DNA of 52,160 bases, taken from Desulfobacterales bacterium. GTDB lineage: Bacteria > Desulfobacterota > Desulfobacteria > Desulfobacterales > UBA5852. The DNA is taken from positions 1-52,160 of the forward strand of contig JASJBQ010000021.1 of assembly GCA_030066455.1 (NCBI GenBank), given 5' to 3'. This document shows positions 35,795 through 43,776 of the stretch, in pieces (within the stretch, counting starts at the first letter, position 1; each line of letters starts with the position of its first letter). The notes beneath the pieces were generated by a model. The model had not been told where the DNA came from and ran no database searches. It saw only the letters and a list, made by a program, of their open reading frames with translations. Position numbers and translations under genes: made by a program.

Positions 35795-35855
35795 TCGGCC
35801 GCTTGGCCGATAAAATATTATTGTTTTTAATAGGTTTATGTAATATCAATATTGA
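35795..35855. promoter_or_regulatory. Palindromes in the divergent aor/tetR control region
   Basis: TCGGCC-GCTT-GGCCGA (35795-35810) and the perfect 10-bp palindrome TCAATATTGA (35846-35855) lie between the AOR gene and the divergent TetR gene. The second touches the region just before the TetR ribosome site. Either could be the operator of that regulator. A TTGACA (minus strand, 35781-35786) may be the -35 box for aor, but its -10 is poor. Confidence 0.4.
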
Positions 35856-35869
35856 AAAACGGAGGACCG

Positions 35870-36448
35870 GTGGATACCCGCAAGCGCCGTCGCAGACAAG
35901 ATGGGAAAAAAAAACACATCGTCACCGCCGCCGGCCGTCTCGCCGCCAAACAGGGGCTGGACGGTTTCAGTCTGGCGGACGTGGCCCGTGCGGCCGGCAT
36001 CAGCAAGGGCACGCTCTACTATTACTACACCACCAAATCAGCATTGGTTTTCGATATCGCCGCCCGCCACGTCAATGACATCACGGCCTTTATTCTGGAA
36101 TTAATCGAAGAGGGCGGGCCGGACGCCGATCCTGTCGATCTGCTGGCGCTTTTTTTTCGCCGGCATCAGGCCAACCGCACGCGCATGCGGCTGCACCTCA
36201 ACCTGGTCCACCAGGCCATGCACGGCGACCGGACCCTCAAGGAGCGCTACCAGGCCATCTACGCGCATTGGCGCCAGGAGGCCCGCCAGGCCCTCGCCGG
36301 ATTGCTGCCGGACAGTCCGCACCGCGAGACCCTGACGAGCCTGATCATCACCACCGTCGACGGGATCAACGTTCAAAGCATGCTGGATATCGACGCGACG
36401 TCAACGGAGGATATCGCCCGCTTTTTGATCGCTGCCGCCCGCACCTGA
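35870..36448 (+). CDS. TetR/AcrR family regulator, divergent from the AOR cluster
   Basis: The 192-residue product has a very basic start and a clear TetR helix-turn-helix (AAGRLAAKQGLDGFSLADVA, then AAGISKGTLYYYYTTKSAL). The C-terminal ligand domain contains the phrase HLNLVHQAMHGDRTLKERY. I chose the GTG at 35870 since GGAGG lies four bases ahead; an in-frame TTG at 35852 precedes the ribosome site. Its divergent position makes it the probable local regulator of the AOR cluster. Confidence 0.9.
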   Translation: MDTRKRRRRQDGKKKHIVTAAGRLAAKQGLDGFSLADVARAAGISKGTLYYYYTTKSALVFDIAARHVNDITAFILELIEEGGPDADPVDLLALFFRRHQANRTRMRLHLNLVHQAMHGDRTLKERYQAIYAHWRQEARQALAGLLPDSPHRETLTSLIITTVDGINVQSMLDIDATSTEDIARFLIAAART

Positions 36449-36481
36449 AGGCGTCATAAGACTCCGTACCAGCCACCCCTC

Positions 36482-36506
36482 TGAGCAGCGCTTACCTGTC
36501 TGCTCA
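36482..36506. terminator. Hairpin between convergent tetR and cbiR genes
   Basis: TGAGCAG and CTGCTCA pair perfectly around eleven bases in the 61-base convergent gap. Neither side has a proper T-run, so a terminator function is only suggested by position. Confidence 0.3.
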
Positions 36507-36509
36507 CCA

Positions 36510-37316
36510 TCAGGCCATCCAATGCGCCAGGCGCTGCAGCGATGTGGACAGGGCGTCGAAATTAAAGATCTCCACGCAGACGCTGCCCCGGAAAGACCGC
36601 AGGAAGTCTTGCAGCACCTCCTGATCCTCGATGCTCAGGCAGTCCAGCGACTGGTGGTCGCGGCCGTGGCGCACACCGTGGACATGCAGGGCGTCGATGT
36701 GTGCCTGCCATCGAACGATGGTTGGCGCCAACGCCGCACCCGAAAGCTTGAGATGGCCGATGTCGAGGCAAAGCTTCAGGTCGAAAGCCTCCAGCAGCGG
36801 CCCGATCCACTCCAGCGGTATGGACTGATTCTCGATCCTGAGGCGCGACAGGTCGACACCGGCCTTGCGAAGTCGCACCAACCCCTCGGCGATCCCCTTC
36901 TCCCAGCGGCGCCGGTTCCCCAAAGCGGGCCGCGGGCCGCCGTCCATTTCCAGATGCAGAATATCGAAGACAGGCTGCAGCGGGGCCAGGAGATCCGTCA
37001 GCCCAACGAGTTCCGCGGCGGCGGTCTGACGACGGCCGTAATCCGTGTCGAAAAGCCGTGCATCCGTGGGCAGGTGGACGATGTAGTTCACCGCGTGTCT
37101 GGCGCCGAGATTCTTCAATCGCCTGACCAGCCCCCCGTCGGGGCGAACCGTCGGGCGGCTTTCGAAAAAGAGCAGTTCGATCTCGTCGACGCAGGGTCCC
37201 AGGAGGTCGACATTCACGTCGTAATCGGCCGGATAGACGAACGAGGGGCAGGCCAGCCGGAACGGGTATCGGTTTTTCCACGATCGGGGAAGCTTGGGGT
37301 AGGCCGTCAATGGCAT
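36510..37316 (-). CDS. cbiR: Cobamide-remodelling hydrolase, CbiR-like
   Basis: The 268-residue product looks like an AP-endonuclease-2-type TIM barrel with candidate metal ligands in HLEMDGGP, CLDIGHLKLSG, LHVHGVRHGRDH and VCVEIFNF. In cobalamin loci this architecture matches CbiR, characterised in Akkermansia muciniphila, which removes the lower-ligand nucleotide part of cobamides so that the cell can rebuild them. It is the last gene of the cobalamin run, 78 bases after cbiB. I chose the ATG at 37316 because AGAGGG lies eight bases ahead; an ATG seven codons earlier has no ribosome site. The assignment rests on fold pattern plus context. Confidence 0.8.
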   Translation of the reverse strand: MPLTAYPKLPRSWKNRYPFRLACPSFVYPADYDVNVDLLGPCVDEIELLFFESRPTVRPDGGLVRRLKNLGARHAVNYIVHLPTDARLFDTDYGRRQTAAAELVGLTDLLAPLQPVFDILHLEMDGGPRPALGNRRRWEKGIAEGLVRLRKAGVDLSRLRIENQSIPLEWIGPLLEAFDLKLCLDIGHLKLSGAALAPTIVRWQAHIDALHVHGVRHGRDHQSLDCLSIEDQEVLQDFLRSFRGSVCVEIFNFDALSTSLQRLAHWMA

Positions 37317-37394
37317 CGCTGCAACCCTCTGTTGCATGGAGGATGCCGCAAGCCGGCATGAAGCGGGCTCAAGACATCGAACCGATGTTTGACC

Positions 37395-38351
37395 TCAGAC
37401 ACGAAGCGCAAAACCGACACTCCACAACAAGAGCATCGCCAAGGTGGCGGTCGTCAGCATGAGCACGCCGGCCCGGGCGATGTCGACCGGCCGGACATCG
37501 TCGAGACCGGCCCCGATCCAGGGCTTTTCCACCACCTGGCCGTGATAGACGTTGGGGCCGCCCAGACGAACCCCGAGAGCGCCCGCAAAGGCGGCTTCGG
37601 CGAAACCCGCATTCGGGCTGGCGTGCAATCGCCCCTCCTGCCAACCCGTCCGCCAGGCCCGCCGGGCATCGAACCCCGTTAGCCAGGCGCCGGCAGCGGT
37701 CAGGCTGACCGCCAGACGCGCCGGCAGCCAATTGGCCGCATCGTCGATGCGGGCGGCCGCCCGCCCGAACAGATGGTAGCGCTCGTTCTTGTATCCCACC
37801 ATCGAATCCAGGGTATTGATCATCTTGTAGGCCAGCGCCATGGGGGCACCGCCCAGGGCCGCAAAAAAAAGAGGGGCGATGACGCCGTCGACCATGTTTT
37901 CAGCCACCGACTCGAGCGCCGCCCGGCTGACGCCGGTGTCATCCAACTGACGGACATCACGCCCGACGATATGGGCCACCGCGCGACGGCCGGCGCTTGC
38001 GCCGCCGCTGGCGAGGGCTTCGACGACGTCCATGCCGGCCTGCAGCAGCGACTTGGCCGAGAGGCTGTAATAGACAAGGGACACTTCCAAAAACCAGCCG
38101 GCCAGGGGATGCCAGTGGCGGGTCAGCCCAACCGCTGTGGCGGCAAGCAGCCATGTGGCGCCGATCAGGAAAACGGCAAAACAGCTTCCAGCCCGTTGCG
38201 GCGACCTAAAAAGCCTCCGGAAAATGGGCTCGCCGTATGCGATGGCCGCCCCCATCCAGCGAACGGGGTGGGGCAGCCGGCGGGGATCGCCGGCCAGGAG
38301 ATCGAGGGCAAAAGCCGCGGGCAGAATGATCAGGTCCAGGTTGACCTCCAA
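37395..38351 (-). CDS. cbiB: Adenosylcobinamide-phosphate synthase
   Basis: CbiB, an inner-membrane protein, joins (R)-1-aminopropan-2-ol phosphate to adenosylcobyric acid. The 318-residue product has several hydrophobic segments and the family phrases DLLAGDPRRLPHPVRWMG, ESVAENMVDGVIAPLFFAAL and MINTLDSMVGYKNERY. I chose the TTG at 38351 (GGGAGA about nine bases ahead), which gives the usual N-terminus LDLIILPAAFALDLL; the open frame from the ATG at 38450 would add 33 residues overlapping cobD. Its substrate maker CobD is encoded directly upstream, overlapping or abutting. Confidence 0.93.
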   Translation of the reverse strand: MEVNLDLIILPAAFALDLLAGDPRRLPHPVRWMGAAIAYGEPIFRRLFRSPQRAGSCFAVFLIGATWLLAATAVGLTRHWHPLAGWFLEVSLVYYSLSAKSLLQAGMDVVEALASGGASAGRRAVAHIVGRDVRQLDDTGVSRAALESVAENMVDGVIAPLFFAALGGAPMALAYKMINTLDSMVGYKNERYHLFGRAAARIDDAANWLPARLAVSLTAAGAWLTGFDARRAWRTGWQEGRLHASPNAGFAEAAFAGALGVRLGGPNVYHGQVVEKPWIGAGLDDVRPVDIARAGVLMLTTATLAMLLLWSVGFALRV

Positions 38352-38413
38352 TCTCGCTGGTCTCCCGGCGGTTCGGCGACCGCCCGTTGAATTTTCTTTT
38401 CGGACGGTATTGC

Positions 38414-39493
38414 TCAGGCCGAAAGGTAGGTCCGGAGCAAACCGGCGCATTTGCGGTTGGTGTCCGGCGATTTGAGTGAAATGCGGACGAATTCGGCGGA
38501 CAAACCGTTGAAGTTGGTGCAGTCGCGGATCAAAATTTTATCCGCGTGCAGACGGCGGCAGATCCCCGCCGCCCGATGCGGCGCCGGCAGTTTCAGAATG
38601 AAAAAACCGGTCTGGCTGGGAAAGACGATCACGCCGGGGATGGCGCGCAGCTGCCGCATGAGGGACTCGCGTTCAACGCGGATATATTCCTGGGAACGGT
38701 GCACAAAGGCCTGGCTGAGCGCACCGTTGGCCAGCAGAAAACAGACCGCCGACTGAGCCAGGCTGTTGACCGCCCAGGGCCGTGCGAATCGTTTCAGCCT
38801 GGCAATGAGATCGGCATGGCCGACGGCGAATCCGACCCGCAGACCCGGAATTCGGAAAATTTTGGACATGGAATGCAGAATCAGGGCATTGGCCGGGCGC
38901 TGCCGGATCAGCGAGTGCGACTCGTGCCGCGGCACAAAAGGCAGATAGGATTCATCGATCACGAAGGTTGTGCGCGGAAACGCCCGGCAGATCGTTCGAA
39001 TGGTGTCGGCGGCCATCAACTGCCCGGTGGGATTGTTGGGGTTGCACAGATAGACGGCGCCGACCGAGGCGATTTGCGCCTGCAGGTCATCGGGATCGAT
39101 CTGGAAACCAGCGTTTTCACGGGCATGGACGAAACGCGGCGCGATGCCGTTCTGCCGGCAGCCGTCCTCGTAATCGGCGTAGGTGGGGCCGACGATCAGG
39201 GCATCGCGCAGATCAAGCGCCCGTGGCAGGTCGTAGATGATCTGGGTGGTGCCGTTACCGGCCAGGACCTGGTCGGGATCGATGCCGCAAAGCGTTGCGA
39301 ATTTTCGCTGCATGCCGCCGGCATCCGCCTCGGGAAGCACCTGGATCCGGTCCAGATGGTCCTCGAGATGCCGCATCAGCGCCGGCGGCGGGCCCAGCGG
39401 GTTGACGTTGCTGCTCATGTCCTCGATGTCGAAAGGATCGCAGCCCAGCTGACGGGCCAGCCCGTAAATGTCGCCGCCGTGGCCGCTGATCAT
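38414..39493 (-). CDS. cobD: Threonine-phosphate decarboxylase
   Basis: CobD is a PLP enzyme of the HisC fold that decarboxylates threonine phosphate to the aminopropanol phosphate of cobalamin. The 359-residue product opens with HGGDIYGLARQLG and DMSSNVNPLGPP, which distinguish CobD from histidinol-phosphate aminotransferase. It also has CNPNNPTGQLM, VIDESYLPFV and the PLP lysine in SMSKIFRIPGLRVGF. It overlaps cobS by four bases (ATGA). Histidine-type activity is unlikely given the start motif and neighbours. Confidence 0.94.
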   Translation of the reverse strand: MISGHGGDIYGLARQLGCDPFDIEDMSSNVNPLGPPPALMRHLEDHLDRIQVLPEADAGGMQRKFATLCGIDPDQVLAGNGTTQIIYDLPRALDLRDALIVGPTYADYEDGCRQNGIAPRFVHARENAGFQIDPDDLQAQIASVGAVYLCNPNNPTGQLMAADTIRTICRAFPRTTFVIDESYLPFVPRHESHSLIRQRPANALILHSMSKIFRIPGLRVGFAVGHADLIARLKRFARPWAVNSLAQSAVCFLLANGALSQAFVHRSQEYIRVERESLMRQLRAIPGVIVFPSQTGFFILKLPAPHRAAGICRRLHADKILIRDCTNFNGLSAEFVRISLKSPDTNRKCAGLLRTYLSA

Positions 39494-40251
39494 TGCAGCC
39501 CCCGCAGGGCCATCAGCAGGAACAAGAATGTTTCGGTGATTTCCGTCACGGCCCCCAGCATGTCGCCGGTGATGCAGCCGATCCGTCGCTTGTAGAAGCG
39601 CAGCGTCAGTCCCACGATCAGGGTGAAACCCGCCATCAGCACCAGCAGGCGGGCGCCCAGGAGGCAGGACAGCGCCAGCACCGGCAGGAATCCGCCGAAA
39701 GAAGCGACGGTCAGCGGTGTGGCAAACAGATCGAACCCGGTGCCTTCCTGCGTGCGCCCGTATGGCAGCCAGCGGATGGCGAAAAGCATGGCGCCCCGCG
39801 CATAGGCCGGCACGAGCACCAGCAAAAGCGATCGATCGGTCTGCAGCCCGGCGATGCCGACGGCTTTCAGGGCCAGGCAGGCGACCACCGCCACCATGCC
39901 CATGGTGCCGATCCGGCTGTCTTTCATGATGCGTAGCGCGCTTTCACGTTCGCGACGGCCATAGAGCCCATCCGCCGTGTCGCCCAGACCATCCAGGTGC
40001 AATGCGCCGGTGACCAGCATCAAAAAGATCACATCGAGAACGGCGGCGGCCCCCGGCGACCACAGGGCCGCCGCCGCGCGGTCAAAGAGGCCCAGCAGAA
40101 GGCCGATGGCAAGACCCGCCACCGGAAACCAGGCGATCATTTCCCGGGGGGCATAAAGCCCGCGAGGCCCGATCGGCAAGATGGTGATAAACTGGATGGC
40201 AGCGCAAAAATGGGTCAACGCCGATTTGATCTTCGGGATCTCGATCGTCAT
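39490..40251 (-). CDS. cobS: Adenosylcobinamide-GDP ribazoletransferase (cobalamin synthase)
   Basis: CobS is an integral membrane enzyme that joins adenosylcobinamide-GDP and alpha-ribazole. The 253-residue product has FITILPIGP near the start, the metal-binding DGLGDTADGL motif (with GALHLDG ahead of it), many hydrophobic segments, and GRTQEGTGFD. The ATG at 40251 overlaps the cobU stop by four bases; the long open frame upstream is antisense to nothing conserved and was ignored. Confidence 0.95.
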   Translation of the reverse strand: MTIEIPKIKSALTHFCAAIQFITILPIGPRGLYAPREMIAWFPVAGLAIGLLLGLFDRAAAALWSPGAAAVLDVIFLMLVTGALHLDGLGDTADGLYGRRERESALRIMKDSRIGTMGMVAVVACLALKAVGIAGLQTDRSLLLVLVPAYARGAMLFAIRWLPYGRTQEGTGFDLFATPLTVASFGGFLPVLALSCLLGARLLVLMAGFTLIVGLTLRFYKRRIGCITGDMLGAVTEITETFLFLLMALRGLQ

Positions 40252-40763
40252 TTGATCTTTACCGCAATCCCGGCCACCATCCATACAACCTGGTCCGCCC
40301 CGGCGGCCACTTTCTGGTTGATCATCCCGGCCCAGTCCCGAAAACGGCGCGCCATGGCGTTTTCGGGGACGATCCCCTGCCCCACCTCGTTGGCGACCAG
40401 GATGACGGGGCAGCGCATTTGCGCCAGCGTGCGGACAAGGGTCGCCGTCTGCGCTTCGACATCGTTTTCCGACTGGCCGTCCATCAGGAGATTGGTGGCC
40501 CAGAGGGTCAGGCAGTCGACGAGGATCACATGCCCGTCGGCGTCGTGGGCTTCCAAGGCATCGGCCAGCTCCAGCGGAACTTCCAGCGTTTCCCAACGGG
40601 CATCGCGTTCGCGCCGGTGCCGTTCGATACGTGCGCGCATCTCCGCGTCGTAGGGTCTGCAGGTGGCCACGAAGATGCGGCGCAAGGCGTCGTGGGCTTC
40701 GGCCCTTCGAAGGGCTTCAGCACTCTTTCCGCTGCGGCAGCCACCAATGATCAAAGTAATCAT
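40248..40763 (-). CDS. cobU: Adenosylcobinamide kinase / adenosylcobinamide-phosphate guanylyltransferase
   Basis: CobU phosphorylates adenosylcobinamide and then attaches GMP. The 171-residue product has the P-loop GGCRSGKSAEALRRAE, ATCRPYDAEMRARIERHRRE with the guanylylation His, LVDCLTLWATNLL and the Walker-like ILVANEVGQGIVPENAMARRFRD. The ATG lacks a clear ribosome site and is preceded by a 59-base AT-rich gap after cobyric acid synthase. The gap holds the palindrome TTAAAGCTTTAA (40796-40807), so an internal promoter is possible. Confidence 0.95.
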   Translation of the reverse strand: MITLIIGGCRSGKSAEALRRAEAHDALRRIFVATCRPYDAEMRARIERHRRERDARWETLEVPLELADALEAHDADGHVILVDCLTLWATNLLMDGQSENDVEAQTATLVRTLAQMRCPVILVANEVGQGIVPENAMARRFRDWAGMINQKVAAGADQVVWMVAGIAVKIK

Positions 40764-40822
40764 ACTTTGTTTTACTGTATGGTTATGTCGTATTGTTAAA
40801 GCTTTAAATCAAGCCTTGGGCC

Positions 40823-42319
40823 TCACCTGACAAGGGCCGCAATGGCCGCCAGATCGAGATGTTCGGCCACATGGGCGGCAAGCTGGTCATAGGCCCGGTC
40901 GCGTGCTTGCGGACCGTCGATGGTGTCCACCTTGACATGGCTCAGCCCCCAGCGATTCAGCCAGCGGCGCGTGATCTCCGGGCTGTCGAACAGGCCGTGA
41001 ATGTAGGTGCCGGCGATGCGTCCTTCACCGACCTGGCACCCGTCCGCATCGTCGACGGCCTCCTGGTTGCGATCCTTGATGCGCAAAAGGCAATCGCCCC
41101 CGTCCATGACCGTCTGCCCCATGTGGATTTCGTAACCCTGCCCGCTGGCCCCGTTCCATTCGAAGCGGGTGCGCGTGGTGGTTTTGGGGGCCTGGAGAAC
41201 GGTCTCTACGGGCAGCAGGCCAAGCCCGGGGGTTTCACCGGGCGGGCCCTCCAGTCCGTCGGGATCGCCCACGCGACGCCCCATCATCTGGTAGCCGCCG
41301 CAGATCCCGAGAACATGGCCGCCTGCCCGGGCGAAGCGCCGAATTTGATCGGCCCATCCCCTTCGATGCAGCCAATCCAGATCATAGCGCGTGTTTTTGG
41401 AGCCGGGCAGAATCACCGCCATGAACGCATCGAGCGGCTGCACCTGTTCGACAAAGTGAATGCCGACACCGTCCAGTGCCTGCAAGGGGTCGAAATCGGT
41501 AAAATTGGAAATGTGCGGAATCCGGATGACGGCGATCGCCGGCTGCTCAAGATCGTCAGCGCGCACCGTGCGCGGCTTTTCGATCACCACCGAATCTTCC
41601 TGCTCGATCACGAAATGATCGTACCAGGGCAGCACCCCGAAGACGGGTTTGCCGGTCCGCGTCTGGATCCAGTCGACCCCGTCGTCGAACAAGCTTAGGT
41701 CGCCCCGGAAGCGATTGATGACGAAGCCCGCAATCCGCTCCCGACGCTCGGGCGGCAGGCAGGCCAGCGTCCCCACCACTTGGGCAAACACCCCGCCGCG
41801 ATGGATGTCAGCCACCAGAATGACGGGAGCGTCGGCATACTCGGCCATCTTGAAATTGACGATGTCGTGGGGCTGGAGGTTGACCTCGGCGCAGGACCCG
41901 GCGCCTTCGATCAGCACCATGCTGTATTGCGCGCGGATTCGGTCCAGGGCCCCGCAGGCCGCGGCATAGAGCGTCTCCTTGCGTTGGTGGTATTCGAGCG
42001 CGGTCAGGTTGTCCCGGACCTCACCCAGCAACACCACCTGGGAGCCGATCTCGCTGGTCGGTTTCAGAAGAATCGGGTTCATGTCCACATGGGGCGGAAT
42101 CCCGGCCGCTTCCGCCTGGACGATCTGCGCCCGGCCCATTTCGAGGCCCTCCGGCGTCACCCCGGAGTTATTGGACATGTTCTGGGCCTTGTAGGGCGCC
42201 ACCTTGACAGCCTGCCGGCGCAGGGCCCGGCAGAGCCCGGTGGTGACCACGCTTTTGCCCACGTCCGACCCGGTGCCGAAAACGGCCAGACAGCGGGCGC
42301 GCTGGGAGTTATTTTTCAA
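40823..42319 (-). CDS. cbiP: Adenosylcobyric acid synthase (glutamine-hydrolysing)
   Basis: CbiP/CobQ amidates side chains b, d, e and g of adenosylcobyrinate diamide. The 498-residue product has an N-terminal ATP-binding domain (GTGSDVGKSVVTTGLCRAL; KAQNMSNNSGVTPEG; LIEGAGSCAEVNL; DIHRGGVFAQVVGT). A C-terminal class I-like glutaminase domain follows with its Cys in LGICGGYQMMGR and the His region GYEIHMGQT. The start is TTG at 42319 with GAGG seven bases ahead, overlapping cobO by eleven bases. Confidence 0.96.
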   Translation of the reverse strand: MKNNSQRARCLAVFGTGSDVGKSVVTTGLCRALRRQAVKVAPYKAQNMSNNSGVTPEGLEMGRAQIVQAEAAGIPPHVDMNPILLKPTSEIGSQVVLLGEVRDNLTALEYHQRKETLYAAACGALDRIRAQYSMVLIEGAGSCAEVNLQPHDIVNFKMAEYADAPVILVADIHRGGVFAQVVGTLACLPPERRERIAGFVINRFRGDLSLFDDGVDWIQTRTGKPVFGVLPWYDHFVIEQEDSVVIEKPRTVRADDLEQPAIAVIRIPHISNFTDFDPLQALDGVGIHFVEQVQPLDAFMAVILPGSKNTRYDLDWLHRRGWADQIRRFARAGGHVLGICGGYQMMGRRVGDPDGLEGPPGETPGLGLLPVETVLQAPKTTTRTRFEWNGASGQGYEIHMGQTVMDGGDCLLRIKDRNQEAVDDADGCQVGEGRIAGTYIHGLFDSPEITRRWLNRWGLSHVKVDTIDGPQARDRAYDQLAAHVAEHLDLAAIAALVR

Positions 42320-42842
42320 TACCGGTCCTCGCGGTTACACCCGTCGTAAAATAATGCTTCTGCGCCTGCATCACGGTCACCAGATCGGCAGCCTCGCACC
42401 ACTCCGACGGGGCGTTGCGCCCCGTGAGGACCACCTCTACGTGGGGCGACCGTGCTTCCAGCATGGCCAGCACCGCCTGGGGATCCACCAGACCGATGGA
42501 TCCGGCCACGTTGATCTCGTCCAGGATGACCAGATCGTTTTCAGTACGGCCCAGAGCCCTGCGGGCGGCTTCCAATCCTCTGGCGGCCATGGCCCGGTCC
42601 TCCGCCCCGGGGCGTCCGCGCACGAACCGGCCCGTGCCGAACTGGGCGATCGTGATTGACGGGGCGAGCCGACGCAGGACCTCGATTTCACTGTAATCGC
42701 CCGTTTTGAGAAACTGGATCAGCGCGATCCGCATACCGGCGCCGACGGCCCTCAGGGCCAGTCCGAGAGCGGCCGTGGTCTTGCCCTTGCCGTCCCCCGT
42801 ATAGATCTGGATATACCCCTGCATGCCGTGGTTCTTTTTCAT
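42309..42842 (-). CDS. cobO: Cob(I)yrinic acid a,c-diamide adenosyltransferase
   Basis: CobO (BtuR family) transfers the adenosyl group from ATP to cob(I)alamin precursors. The 177-residue product has YIQIYTGDGKGKTTAALGLA (P-loop), VLEEIN-like LVILDEINVAGSIGL and the C-terminal AQKHYFTTGVTARTGIE. The ATG at 42842 gives the normal N-terminus; the frame continues upstream over the end of cbiH. An alternative ATG lies six codons later. It sits between cbiH and cbiP. Confidence 0.94.
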   Translation of the reverse strand: MKKNHGMQGYIQIYTGDGKGKTTAALGLALRAVGAGMRIALIQFLKTGDYSEIEVLRRLAPSITIAQFGTGRFVRGRPGAEDRAMAARGLEAARRALGRTENDLVILDEINVAGSIGLVDPQAVLAMLEARSPHVEVVLTGRNAPSEWCEAADLVTVMQAQKHYFTTGVTARTGIEK

Positions 42843-42867
42843 GGCTGGGCTCACTTCAGTCGTCGCT

Positions 42868-43776
42868 TCAACCGCGCCTGTCGACCGCGGTCCGGGGCCG
42901 CTCACCGTCTATGGCGTACTTATCGCTGTATCCCCGCGGGGTGATCATGAAATCACGATAGACCATGGTGCTGCTGTTGCCCACGAACAGGATGGTCTGC
43001 ATGTCGACACGCGCATTGGGCAGCTCGGCCAGGGTCGTGATGGCCACACGCTCGTTGGCCCGCATGGCCGCGGTGACCACCCCCACCGGGGTTTGCGGCG
43101 GCCGGTGCCGAAGGATGATCTCGCAGGCTCGATCGAGGTTGTCCTGCCGACGGCGGCTGCGCGGATTGTAGATGACGATGACAAAGTCGGCTTCGGATGC
43201 GGCCTCGATCCGCCGGGCGATCGTATCCCAGGGGGTCAGCAGATCACTCAGGCTGACGGCGGCAAAATCATGCGTGAGGGGTGCTCCCAGCAATGCGGCC
43301 CCGGCCGCCAGGGCCGGGATCCCCGGCACGACCTCGATCGCAAGCCCGACCCCGTCCTCCACGGCCGTTCCAGCCGTTTGAATCGCGATGCCCTTCGTGT
43401 GGCAAAGCTCCAGCACGAGGCCGGCCATGGCATAGATGCCCGCATCGCCGCTGGAGACGATGGCGCAGCACTTCCCGGCAAGCGCCGTCGCGATGGCCGC
43501 CTCGGCGCGTTCGATTTCGCGGGTCATGCCCGTGCTGATGATTTCTTTCCCGCTGATGAGGGGCTGGATAAGTTCGATATAGGTTCGGTAGCCCGCGATG
43601 GTGTCGGCCCGGGCGAGAACCTCCCGGGCGCGGGGCGACAGGTGGTCGGCATCACCGGGGCCTAAACCGACGATGAACAGGATCGGCGTGCCACCGCCAC
43701 CGTCACGTTGCGGGTCGTCTGTTTGGGTACGATCAGCTTGCCGCGGCCTGCGGCCAGAATCGCTGCTGCTTCGCAT
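42868..43776 (-). CDS. cbiH: Cobalt-precorrin-3B C17-methyltransferase
   Basis: CbiH methylates C17 and drives ring contraction in the anaerobic pathway. The conserved part starts at about 43692 (ILFIVGLGPGDADHLSPRAR) and includes SSGDAGIYAMAGLVLEL, VVPGIPALAAGAALLGAPLT and NPRSRRRQDNLDRACEIIL, all typical of CobJ/CbiH. The N-terminus is unusual. The only ATG in frame (43776) adds about 31 non-conserved residues and overlaps cbiG by 115 bases; no ATG, GTG or TTG exists nearer the conserved start. A CTG at 43680 would be the non-standard alternative. Confidence 0.9.
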   Translation of the reverse strand: MRSSSDSGRRPRQADRTQTDDPQRDGGGGTPILFIVGLGPGDADHLSPRAREVLARADTIAGYRTYIELIQPLISGKEIISTGMTREIERAEAAIATALAGKCCAIVSSGDAGIYAMAGLVLELCHTKGIAIQTAGTAVEDGVGLAIEVVPGIPALAAGAALLGAPLTHDFAAVSLSDLLTPWDTIARRIEAASEADFVIVIYNPRSRRRQDNLDRACEIILRHRPPQTPVGVVTAAMRANERVAITTLAELPNARVDMQTILFVGNSSTMVYRDFMITPRGYSDKYAIDGERPRTAVDRRG

